DNA of 64,000 nt from Jacaranda mimosifolia (taxonomy: Eukaryota; Streptophyta; Magnoliopsida; Lamiales; Bignoniaceae): positions 20,627,001 to 20,691,000 of the forward strand of contig CM032128.1 in assembly GCA_018894105.1 (NCBI GenBank), written 5' to 3'. Position 1 is the first letter of the stretch. Each line of letters opens with the position of its first letter. Position numbers and translations under genes: made by a program. The notes under the pieces are model-generated. The model worked only from the letters and a program-made list of their open reading frames with translations, was not told the DNA's origin and searched no databases. Below, piece by piece: positions 46,649 through 64,000 of this stretch.

Positions 46649-48205
46649 ATCTCTCACTTACCCTAAAGCCAATTTCCCATAGTCTTAAGACCTATATTCT
46701 CAAGATGTCCTTCAAAGACCTTTTGCGATAGGGGTTTTGCTAGTAGATCTACTATATTCTCTTCCGAGGCAACTCTCTCCACTCGAATGTTGCATCTATC
46801 AATGATCTCTTGGATAAAACGATATCGCCTTAAAATGTGCTTGGTTGCTGATGAGATCTTAGCTCTTTAGCTTGTGCTACCACCCCATTGTTCTCACAAA
46901 AGACAACCACTAGCTCAGCAATATTAGGCATTACATCCAACTCTTAGATAAAGTTCTTCATCTAAACACCTTCATTTGCAGCTTCCAAAGTCTTAATATA
47001 TTCCGCCTCTGTGGTTGAATCGGCCTAGGTATCTTGTTTGGAACTCTTCCAACTTATCGTGCTGCCATTAAGGCAAAATATAAATTCAAAAGTGGATTTT
47101 AGGTCATCTATATCAGATTGGAAACTAGAATCCAAAAACCTTTCAAGTTTCAAAAACCTTTCAAGTTTCAATTCTCCATTGCCGTATACCAAAAACAACT
47201 CCTTAGTCCTTCTTAAGTACTTAAGGATTGTTTTCACGGCCATCCATTGACTTTTACTGGGATTGGATTGGAAATGACTCGTAACACTTAGAGCGTGTGC
47301 CACATCGGGTCTTGTATATTGAATGACATACATTATGCTCTCTATGGCTGATGCATAAGATATGTGGGACATTCTCTATCTCTCATCATCAGTCTTAGAG
47401 GCCATAGACTTGGAGAGACAAATGCCATGTCCAAAAAGGAGGAATCCCCTCTTGAATTCTTCTATACTAAACCTATTTAGTATCTTGTCAACGTACGAGG
47501 TTTGGGAATGCCCAGTATCCTCCTTGATCTATCTTTATGGATACGTATTCCTAATACATAGGATGCTTCTCACAAATCCTTCATAGAGAATTATGTAGAT
47601 AACCTTACTTTAGTACACTCTAACATTTCTCTCTCATTCCCAATGAGAAGAATTTCATTGACGTAAAGCATAATAAATTGTATACTGCTCCCATTAGCCT
47701 TCTTGTACACACAAGGTTCATACACATTTTTGACAAAGCCAAACGATTTGACTATCTTATCAAAACATATGTTCCAACTTTGAGATGCTAGTTTGAGTCC
47801 ATAAATGGATCTCTCGAGTTTGCAAACCTTTTGCTCACTCCCTTTGGATGTAAAATCTTGTGGCTGGTCCATATAGATTTCTTCTTCAATGTTTCCATTA
47901 AGGAAAGTGTTTTTCACATCCGTCTGACATATCTCATAGTCATAATATGCGGCTATGGCAAGTAAAATTCGAATAGAATTAGGCATTGCAACCAGTGAAA
48001 AGGTTTTCTTGAAATCAAGATTGAATCTTTGAGTGCAACCCTTTGCCATTAGCTGCGTCTTAAAGGTCATTACCTTTCCATCAACTCCTAGCTTTCACTT
48101 ATAGATACGCTTGCAACCAACGAAAACTATTCCCTCTGGTGGATCTACCAAAGTTCATATTTCATTGGAGTTCATGGAGTTCATTTTAGATTTCAAGGCA
48201 TGGCA
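46649..48205 (-). pseudogene. Copia C RNase H and reverse transcriptase, inverted
   Basis: Minus-strand 48070-47591 is a nearly open reverse transcriptase ([59 protein letters not shown]). The catalytic YVDD has become YVNE (47654-47665), so the enzyme would be dead. Positions 47372-47025 carry YTRPDVAHALSVTS and SWKSSKQDT, with a small in-frame duplication of KLERFL. Homology to copia A stops at about 48205. Integrase and the region upstream are missing. Confidence 0.92.
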
Positions 48206-48370
48206 AGACCCTTATACTTGAGTTTTGGAATAATCAATACAAAGGTTGGAAATGGTTTCTCATAAACATTGTTGCCTTGTTTAATTTCCACTGCATATTT
48301 ACTTAATGTTGCCTTTGCACATTTTTTATTCAGCAAACTCTAACCAAAATGGGCACAAAGTTAAGTGCCT

Positions 48371-48576
48371 TGTTGTAATGTTTGTTTTGTTCAACGTTCA
48401 GCGAATCAGGTAGCTCATTGTGTTGCTAAAACCCCAATTTCTATGACTGAACGCCATATGTGGAATGACCATTATTCCTACATTTATTTCTCCTGTAACT
48501 GCTATTGATTTGGAATGAAATCTCTTATTCTAGGGTCCCAAAAAATAAAAATAAATAAATAAATAAACTAATAATA

Positions 48577-48609
<33 letters not shown>

Positions 48610-48630
48610 CAAATAGATAGATAGATAGAA
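48371..48630 (+). pseudogene. LINE 3' end with A-rich tail
   Basis: From 48386 to the TGA at 48506 the frame reads FVQRSANQVAHCVAKTPIS, the end of the RNase H-like (RVT_3) domain found at the C-terminus of plant LINE polyproteins. The short 3' untranslated stretch ends in an AAAAAATAAAAATAAATAAA tail from about 48540. Only the last part of the element is present, as is usual for 5'-truncated LINE insertions. Its left limit may be the copia C breakpoint at 48205. Confidence 0.65.
48577..48627. repeat. (TAGA)n microsatellite
   Basis: About twelve tetranucleotide units with one interruption, continuing from the LINE tail. Confidence 0.93.
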
Positions 48631-48658
48631 ATATGCCATGCCCAGGATGCTGCAATTG

Positions 48659-48692
48659 AATTTTGTTAGCTATGGCAGTAGCTAACAAAATT
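48659..48692. repeat. Perfect 14-bp inverted repeat
   Basis: AATTTTGTTAGCTA, loop TGGCAG, TAGCTAACAAAATT. It is not followed by a T-run and has no obvious gene partner. Confidence 0.85.
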
Positions 48693-51002
48693 GTGTAAAA
48701 TCCAGCAAGCTGCAATCGAATTATTTTTTGATTCAATCTACTCCTTATTGTGTAAAATCAATTATTAAATGATTTATACGTCTGTTCTTTTTTTTTTTAA
48801 AAATGGATAATTAAATTATTACATCAAGATGTAAATCAAAAGTTAGTTTAATATGATTATCAATAACAAACTAATTATAATGAATAATGAGATAACATTG
48901 ACAAAACTCAGATAAGGAAAACAAATATCAACATATTTAGGGAAACTTCAAACCAAATTCTTGCTTTCATAGAATGCTCAAATTCAGCCTCAACTGCTTT
49001 ATAGACTTAATTTACCATATGGTGTTTAGATAAGCCTATGTATAATATGCGCATGTTCATCTATCAGTTGACATTTCTACAGTATCTTAACTAGTTGATG
49101 CTCGATGTGTACCGAAAATAGTTTTGATACTGAAATAATTTATTTTATTATAATATTCATTTACTTCATGTATTATTAAAAAATAAATTATAATTATTTT
49201 TAATAATAAAAATAAAATCTACTGCCAATAAAATAAAATAGTATAAATATTTCAATTGAAGATAATTTGTACTAAAATAAGTTGTAGAATAGCAATAATT
49301 GCTAACTCTAAATTTGCAAACTATACTTAAATTTTTAAAATGATAAAATTCTAAAAGATAAATAAAAGAATTAAGAAAATAAAAATGGAGTAGAACATTT
49401 TACTTAATATGCTTTAAAAAGTATATATATGTTTATATATACATATTTTGATATGATAAATAAGTAAATGATTATTTTTTAAACATAGGGCTTTTGTACA
49501 TGATTCTTAATAATTTGGAAGATACAGTTACAATTTTCATAACATTTCAAATCTTTAAAATGTCAAGTATTTTTCTTTAGAGTAAATATATTATCTCTTT
49601 TTACCTCGTCTATATAGATGACTTACATTAGGTTATCATTTTATCACCAATTGAGGAAGTAGTTTATAACTTGCAATGTTTTATAAACTAAGTATTTCTT
49701 AAATAACTGTAACAAGTAAAATTTATTTTTTTTTTTATTTATATATGTAGTTATTTTATTACGTTTGAAATTATCAAATAATATGTGTTATGTAAATAGT
49801 TATAAAATAATAAGTAAATTTTTAATATTCAATTCAAAATAAATATCAATTTTCTCATAAATTTCTTTTTTAAGTATGTAAATAATTTAATAGAAACTTA
49901 CTTTCAATCATACTTTTTCGATTTGACACCATTAATCCATGTAAAAGCATCCTTTTATGAATTATTATAAGCAAAAATATAGCCAAAAAATATTATAACT
50001 AATTATAAAACTATATAACTAAATATACTAAAAAATATAGAAATCTATATAATTTGCTATTTAAGTGGTTATTTATCAAATTAACTTTTTAAAAAAATTC
50101 AACTATATCAAATATATATGTCCCTTGTAAAAATATTTAATTTAAATAATTAAAAATGTATTCTCCATTATTATTATATTGCTAAAAGTTAAAAATAATT
50201 TAAATTAATAATATAAAAATAAAACTGAGAGCTTATGGATGTTGTAGAAAGCAAACTTTTATATTTGAAATAAATTTTACAAATTAAATTATTTCTTATA
50301 TTCTATATATATGGTTTTTTGTAAAACTATATTACATATTTAAAAGAAACATTATAAAAATAATTAAATTTTAAAAATTTTGACGAATTAAGGAGTTACA
50401 TATCAATTAATTTTTAAATTATTTATTTTTCAAATTTCTAACTCTTTAATAAGGTATAAATGATTTGATATTTCACATAAATATGTTTTATCATTTTTAT
50501 ACACAATAGATATTTTGTGAAAATTTTTAAGTAAGTCAAAATATTAATAGATAATTAAGGTTGTTAAGTATTTGTTTCCTTTTAAAGTATGTTTGATATA
50601 AATTATTTAAAAATTCTAAATATTAAAATTCTAAATTGTTGAAAGAATAATTATTTAATTAAGATATAAAAATAATTTATTTGATCAAATGATTGAATAC
50701 TTTTTATTTATTTAATAATTTTTAATTAAAAATAATTGAATAATGTTTTACTTCAACAAAAAACAAAGTGGTTATATCTATATAAATTCAAAAAAAATTA
50801 TTAAATTTGAAAAAAATTTAATTTTAAATAAATATTGAGCAAATAATTAAATAATAACATTTGTAAAATATTTAAATATACTAGAAAAATATCTAAATAA
50901 TTTAGAACGAAAAATAAAATAAAAACAATATAAAGATGTGTTATAAAAAGATATTAAAAATTTATTTAGAAATGAAATTTAAATTAAAAAGAAAAAAGAA
51001 AC
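48693..51002. other. AT-rich intergenic spacer
   Basis: Very AT-rich sequence with scattered short A and T runs. No gene, element end or larger repeat was recognised. Confidence 0.5.
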
Positions 51003-51011
51003 ATAATTATA

Positions 51012-52393
51012 GGGAAAATTTAATCCAACCCCTATCAAATACTGTTATGGTAGTTTACTCTTCTGTGGAAAGAAAAAAAAAAGAGTTTGAAAAAGCTCCT
51101 TATGTTATTTTTATGAACTGTCCCGACCCTTTGAAAGCCCAAGTAACTTTCATGCGCACTGTGGTGCAAGTATTCAAGGATTTTTCGCCACTTTTCTCAA
51201 TTCAAATTACCTTTTTATCCCTTCATTATTGTTTTTTGTCCATATTATTTTTTATTTTTTTCCCCCACATTTCCCATCTGGTGTCTCAATTTCCATCATC
51301 TTCTTCAATCCTTTTTCTTTATTTCTTTCTTTGAAGCTTTAGAAATATGCTAAATGTCTTCCTTCAGTTCAAAAGTGAAGAATAAGAATAGAGAAGCACA
51401 GAAACATGCTGTGCTTGACTTGAGACATGGGAAAACTCTATAATGTGGATGCAATATAAGAGTTGAAGTTTGAGTGATGGAATAAGATGAAACCTTCAAA
51501 GGGAAAGTTGTACTACTGCTATTCCAAGGGGTGTATCATGCTTTTTTTATATAACAAAAGGGGGTAAAATACTCTTTTGAAAAAATAGAAGGAGGTAAAA
51601 GGCTTATAGTTTTCCAAAAATAGTAAAAATATATATGTCAATTACATTAAGATACATCAATCCAACCTGTTATCCCTCATCCTTAAATAGCTAAAAAAAA
51701 TTGCAGCACAAAGAGGGGGGGGTGTATGATACTTTTTTTTATGTAACAGAAGGGGGGTAAAACACTTTTTTAAAAAAAACACAAGGTTGTAAAAAGCTTA
51801 TAATTTTCCAAAAAGCAACAAAATTAGGTCAATAACACCAAGATGCAACAATCCATCATGTTATCACTCATCCTCAAATAGCTAAAAGCAATCCAGAACC
51901 TAACTGGTACCAACAAAAAAGTAACCAAACCCAACCTTAAAGCAATCCATAATCAACCAACCAATAACCAACTAAAAACCAATCCAAAAAATGCCAAGAA
52001 GCAAAACAATACTATAATGTAACTAAATAAGATTTAGATATCACCAAAAAGAACATTGTCACCATAAAGTTGCTATAAGCAACATTCATTCATGAGGAGT
52101 TCCCTTAGCCCTAAAACCTTCAAAAAAAGGGATATTGGAATGCAACATTCATACACGAGGAATTCCACTAGCCCACAAGCAACATTCATACAGTAGGAAT
52201 GCAATCAAAGCAAAGTATATATGATGGTATTTTTGTCTATACACTGTAAAATTCAACTCAAATGAACAGAGGGAGGCAATGATCCATAATTTAAAAATAT
52301 AAGGGGTCGTTTCAACCATTTTTTTTTTTTTTAATTACAGGAGGATAAACTTCTCATTTCATATTTCATAGGGGGTTTAAATTTTTTAGCTCC
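51012..52393. mobile_element. Non-autonomous MULE, deletion derivative of the 28674 family
   Basis: Left end GGGAAAATTTAATCCAACCCC and right end (reverse complement GGAGCTAAAAAATTTAAACC) match the termini at 28674 and 35279. Flanks ATAATTATA (51003-51011) and ATCATTATA (52394-52402) are a 9-bp duplication with one mismatch. Inside, the start of the zf-GRF ORF (about 51355-51540), the AAGGGGGTAAA motifs and the AACCAA-rich tract are kept in the same order as in the large element. The transposase region is gone. Confidence 0.85.
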
Positions 52394-52402
52394 ATCATTA
52401 TA

Positions 52403-53630
52403 TTATATTAATTAATGGAAAAAAAGTTCTACAATTAAATAAAACTGAATAAGAATATAGAATGGTAACGCAAATGATACAGAAATAAATTATAAATTAT
52501 ATGATGTTGCTTGAAAATGGAATGAGGTCCTTTTCAAAATTAGTAGTGTTGGTTCATACTTCTAGAAATGCGCATAGAGATATATGCTCTTTTTGAGTGT
52601 TCTTCTACTATGAGAAATTTGACAAATAATTTCCTGTCTCTTGTTTCTGGAGCTTAATATTTATAAATTTTAGTCTTGATTAGCTTATGCCTATTAGGGT
52701 TTTTCTACCCTCTTTATAGGCTGGCTTATACTTTGGGTTTTTTTTGACCCATTTACTCAATTAATTATTTTTAGGGTTGATTTATCATATTTAGTCAATT
52801 TACCAAAAAAAAGTCCTTATGACTGTTTTTAATCACATAATAATATAACAAAATTTACATATAGAACAAATGAAAAATTTATTACTTAATAGTGTGGGAA
52901 ATTAAATTTATAATTTATAAGATAAAATAGGAAGACATCTCCAAAAAAAAAGCCTTTTACTATTACTCCAGCAAAAACCATGAATTCACAAAAATTATTT
53001 AAATAAATAAATAATTAGTAATTGACTCTGGGCCTTTTGGAGACAAAGATTCTACAATTCTAATAATATGTAATGGCCCAGCAGCCCACCATCCAGAAGC
53101 CCAAAAAGGTGAAACGGAAAAGCCAGTAGTCCGTAAGTGTTGATCGGATCAATCAAATTGGATAAAATCCAATCAAATACAATTACATTTGATTTGAATA
53201 TCGAATTTTGTATTTACTTATTCCACTTGATCCGATCATTTAATTAAAATAAATAATAATTTATTTTTTTTAAATTAAATTTTTTGTTATTTATATTTAT
53301 ATTTATATTTATATTTATATTCAATGTTCAACTTAAATTTAAATTTGAGATTTTATATTATTAATTATGGTTTGTGATAAAGAAAAAGATAATTTATAAC
53401 AATTATGATTTATGGTGCTCAGATGTAATATTGTGTGTTTTTAAATTTTGATGAATATTTTTAGAATAATTTGATTATCTTGATTTTATAATTAAAGAAC
53501 TAAAAAAATTGCAACGAGTGTTTTTTACTCCTTCTCCTTTTTTTTTTCTTTTTTTTTTATTCAACTCAATTATCTGAATCAATCCAACCCGATCTAGATT
53601 GAATTGATTTGGTTCATATTCAAGAATTAA
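52403..53630. other. Intergenic region upstream of RPT3
   Basis: AT-rich with no coding signal. It includes a (TTTATA)n run of about five units at 53289-53321. The last ~130 bases are pyrimidine-rich and then enter the probable RPT3 promoter. Confidence 0.45.
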
Positions 53631-53634
53631 AAAT

Positions 53635-53642
53635 TATAAAAT
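53635..53642 (+). promoter_or_regulatory. Possible RPT3 TATA box
   Basis: TATAAAAT about 205 bases upstream of the RPT3 start codon. This would give a 5' untranslated region of about 175 bases. Many housekeeping plant genes lack a TATA box, so this is tentative. Confidence 0.3.
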
Positions 53643-53844
53643 TCGAACCAATTAAAAACGATTGAGTTGGATTCATTTTTCCCTTAAATGCCAAAAAATC
53701 CGACCCGTGACAGCCTGGTCCGTAAAGTTTCGAAGTCCTCTGCTCTATGTTTCTCCCAAATTAACAAATACCCAATTCCAATTCCTTTCCAATTCTGATC
53801 CTAGCTGTTTGAATTCCTCGGATCATCCCTCTCATCCATCAGTC

Positions 53845-61528
<7,684 letters not shown>

Positions 61529-61990
61529 TTTGTTAAGAGTTGTGGAGGGAAACTTTAAATATATGCAGTGTCAGCCCCCTTCCGTGACTCTGTTGAACCC
61601 AAAAAGAAAGGAGAGAATTACCAAATTCAGTTGGGCAATCAAATTTTTAGTCAAGTGTTCTATCAGTATGCTGAAACTCTTGTTATGATGTGCCTGTGAT
61701 GGCTTCATGAAGTTGATCAATTATTTTCCATTATATCAAGGAAGAGTGGACAAGTTTCTTCACATTTTGTGTTATGATTTTCCTTATGAATGACACGCAC
61801 TGTTTTGTTATGACTTCGTTTGTAGTTGGGCTTATTCTTTTCCCATGTGCTCTGTATGTTTCTATGAGAGGGCTTTTGTTTTTGTGACTTGCAAACAAAA
61901 ATTATGAGTTGCAGAAGAGAAGTTTCTTAGCTCTTATTTTATTCTCTTGAGAAGTTTGGATGGCAGTTCATTTATCTTGTCGAAATTTCA
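61529..61990 (+). other. RPT3 3' untranslated and flanking region
   Basis: Begins directly after the TGA at 61526-61528. T-rich stretches and weak near-upstream elements are present, but no canonical AATAAA was found, so the poly(A) site is undefined. Confidence 0.4.
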
Positions 61991-62680
61991 TGTGACTGAA
62001 AGGGTATAAAGTATTAGCCCCCCTTGCTTTCCGTTACTTACTGGTGGAGAACTTTGCACACAAGCATTTTGAATCGTGTTGAAGGTGAAGTAGTGGTTTG
62101 CAGCAGCGCATAGTTTTTACATCAAAAAAAGAGTGCGATTTATCAGATGAAGATGTGCTGCTCTTAATGTTTGGTTGGATGGACCATATAACGCATGTTA
62201 TGTTTTCAAAAATAATCTGGATAAAATAAAAAAAATATATGTTTTCAAAATAACATGTTTCCCGTTTCCTGTTTCCTGCCGTACCGTTTCTGGTACCGCA
62301 GGGGGCAGTTATTTCCATTTAGTGTTAATTACTAAAAAAATTCCTTCGAGTACGTTCTCTATGTAAGAGAGACATCCGCCATGATGTCATTAGAGAAAAT
62401 GTCGAGGTTGGCCAAAATATAAAGGGTTAATTACCCAGATTCCCATTAGGTTTGGTCTACTTACGTACAAATTCAAAGGTTTAATGAAATTATCAATACT
62501 CCCTAATGTTTTGTTTCATCTTACATTTTTAAATTTTATTAGCCTCCGTCCAAAAAAATACTTATGTCATCAAAAAATTTACATGACAATTCTAAAATGC
62601 TTTTTGGTTATTGTTATGATTATTTTTGAGATAAAAATATCTCTGTATCTATTTATAATATTTTTAAGACTATAATGTGG
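61991..62680. other. No gene seen downstream of RPT3
   Basis: A short sequence with GTTTCCCGTTTCCTGTTTCC repeats near 62260 and AT-rich remainder. No conserved motif recognised. Confidence 0.4.
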
Positions 62681-62689
62681 TGATTGTAT

Positions 62690-64000
62690 GTAGGAATGAA
62701 ATTAGGTGAGAATGAAATGACTTTAGGAATGAAATGAAATTGGGAAATGAATGATGTTAATATACTTTATTTTATAAGTGGTACATACAAGGATTGAGAA
62801 AGGAATGGAATTATCATTTTTTCTTGATTCCATTCTAATGATTGGTAAATAGGAATGACCAGTAAGAATAGAATGACTTTTTTAAATGACTAAATTATTC
62901 TTTGGTAAAAAATTATTAAAATAAAAGTATTTATTAGTAAAATATTTTTTAGATATTACTATAGACATTTTTTTTTTTTTTGGAGTAAATCTATAATTAT
63001 GCAGTTTTAATATCACTTTTAATGTTATTCGAATTACATCAATAAATATATGCATTTTATATGTGAACAACAAGTTATATATGTTTACACAAAAAAATTA
63101 TAAACAAAATTCTTTTAAAATTATTATTTTTAAAATTATAATTTAGCAAGCTCTTTTGAATTTTTTGATAAAATATAATTATAAAATTATAAAATACTTT
63201 ATAACTAGAGTGCTTAACTTTTTTGTGATAAGGTTAGAACGATTTGTTGTACTTTTTTATAAGTTTAATTTGAAGAATTGTTGATAACATGAACAACTCT
63301 TCATTTATTAGTTTTATATGTATTTTTTAATCATTCAAAGATATGTGGATGTAAATAATATTTTAAACTATGTATATTTCATTAGCATGTACAAAGTCAA
63401 TGATACTTTTTACTTTTTTATTATAAAAATTGAGATGCATATAATTATTCTTTTTTATTATTATTATTTATTATTTTTATTTTTACAATAATTTATAATA
63501 ATCTAATAATTTCTATAATATTACTACAAAATATATGAATAAAATATATAATGAAATAAAAACACATAGCAGTCAAATAAGTTGAAATATAATATCAAAT
63601 ATTTGCAAAGTGAAAATTTCTTTTCTTAAATAAAAAAAGTATTTTGTTAAATTTTAGAGTGTAATTTTGTTAATATAAATATATATGTATATATATTAAT
63701 TCCCAATAGATTGAGAATAGCTAAACCCATGGAGGTGGGAGGGAATGGCTAAACACATCCTTTTGGGAATGGGAATTCCGATAGGAATGGACATTCCCAT
63801 CTCTAAGGTAGTGATAGATATGCAAGAATGGAATTAGGTAAGAAAGGAATAACTTTAGGATTGAAATGATATTGATATAGTTTTTCCTATGATTGGTATG
63901 TATAAGGAATGAGAAAGGGATATAATCATCATTCCCTCCTTAATTCTATTTTAATGATTGATAAATATGAATGACCAGTAGGAATGGAATAAATTTTTAA
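62690..64000. repeat. GGAATG-rich direct repeats, probable MITE pair
   Basis: The block 62690-62885 (GGAATGAAATTAGG, then ATGATTGGTAAATAGGAATG and ACCAGTAAGAATAGAATG) recurs in the same orientation at about 63815-63995 (ATGGAATTAGG, ATGATTGATAAATATGAATG, ACCAGTAGGAATGGAAT). Between them lies an AT-rich core and, at 63680-63800, facing GGGAATGG and CATTCCCAT motifs. The right copy touches the window edge, so the ends cannot be fixed. Confidence 0.55.

Noticed and set aside
48577..48627. CRISPR-like array
   Set aside because: The repeats are simple TAGA microsatellite units without spacers, and the context is a plant genome.
48659..48692. Intrinsic terminator
   Set aside because: A strong stem is present, but there is no following T-run and no upstream gene. 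Rho-independent termination is not expected in nuclear plant DNA.
51355..51540. Independent host zf-GRF gene
   Set aside because: It lies inside a MULE derivative and is a truncated, stop-containing copy of the element's own ORF.
53662..53844. Upstream in-frame extension of RPT3 from the ATG at 53662
   Set aside because: The conserved family N-terminus begins at 53845 ([11 protein letters not shown]). The extension is unlike any RPT3 and lies where the 5' untranslated region is expected.

Overview
This window is plant nuclear DNA, most likely from a eudicot: it is AT-rich, has GT-AG introns, and is packed with plant transposon superfamilies. It holds one ordinary host gene, at the right end: RPT3, the 26S proteasome regulatory ATPase subunit 6B, 53845-61528 (+), six coding exons, predicted 415 aa. 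Almost everything else is nested, mostly decayed transposable elements. I found no CRISPR, rRNA or tRNA gene.

Left block, 1-25626: one minus-strand Ty1/Copia retrotransposon (copia A). Its 3' LTR runs off the window at 1-893. Its polyprotein is at about 898-4578, its leader at 4579-5192 and 16387-17733, its primer-binding site at 17734-17747, and its 5' LTR at 17759-25626. Two DNA transposons split it. An 11.2 kb PIF/Harbinger element (5196-16383, target duplication TTA/TTG) sits in the leader. A 5.6 kb non-autonomous CACTA element (18291-23872, target duplication AAT) sits in the 5' LTR. A related copia copy at 40-48 kb supplies the empty site for both. The Harbinger element carries a Myb/SANT-like gene, a broken transposase, an intact small zf-GRF membrane-protein ORF, a plant-transposon-protein (Transposase_32-type) pseudogene and an array of about ten hairpin-shaped ~143 bp units with a ~575 bp higher-order period.

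Middle block, 25627-40031: a minus-strand Ty3/Gypsy pol remnant (28140-28663 and 35290-36975). A 6.6 kb MULE (28674-35279, 10-bp duplication CTTATTAATA) is inserted exactly in its integrase. The MULE carries a mudrA-like transposase (minus) and, convergent to it, a zf-GRF/membrane ORF (plus). A plus-strand copia B tail (RNase H, 3' UTR, LTR) follows, with a hAT element in the 3' UTR.

Right-middle block, 40032-52393: copia C, related to copia A, lies in an odd inverted layout (5' LTR, leader and gag on plus; RT, RNase H and LTR on minus). It is followed by a LINE 3' end, an AT-rich spacer and a 1.4 kb deletion derivative of the MULE family. RPT3 then follows. Its 5.1 kb first intron has absorbed a Mutator-type MITE, a 1.45 kb hAT element with a perfect 8-bp duplication, and a run of 30 cytosines. 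The window ends in MITE-like GGAATG-rich repeats.

Motifs, duplications and splice junctions were read directly from the sequence. Family names rest on recognised protein or terminal motifs without database searches.
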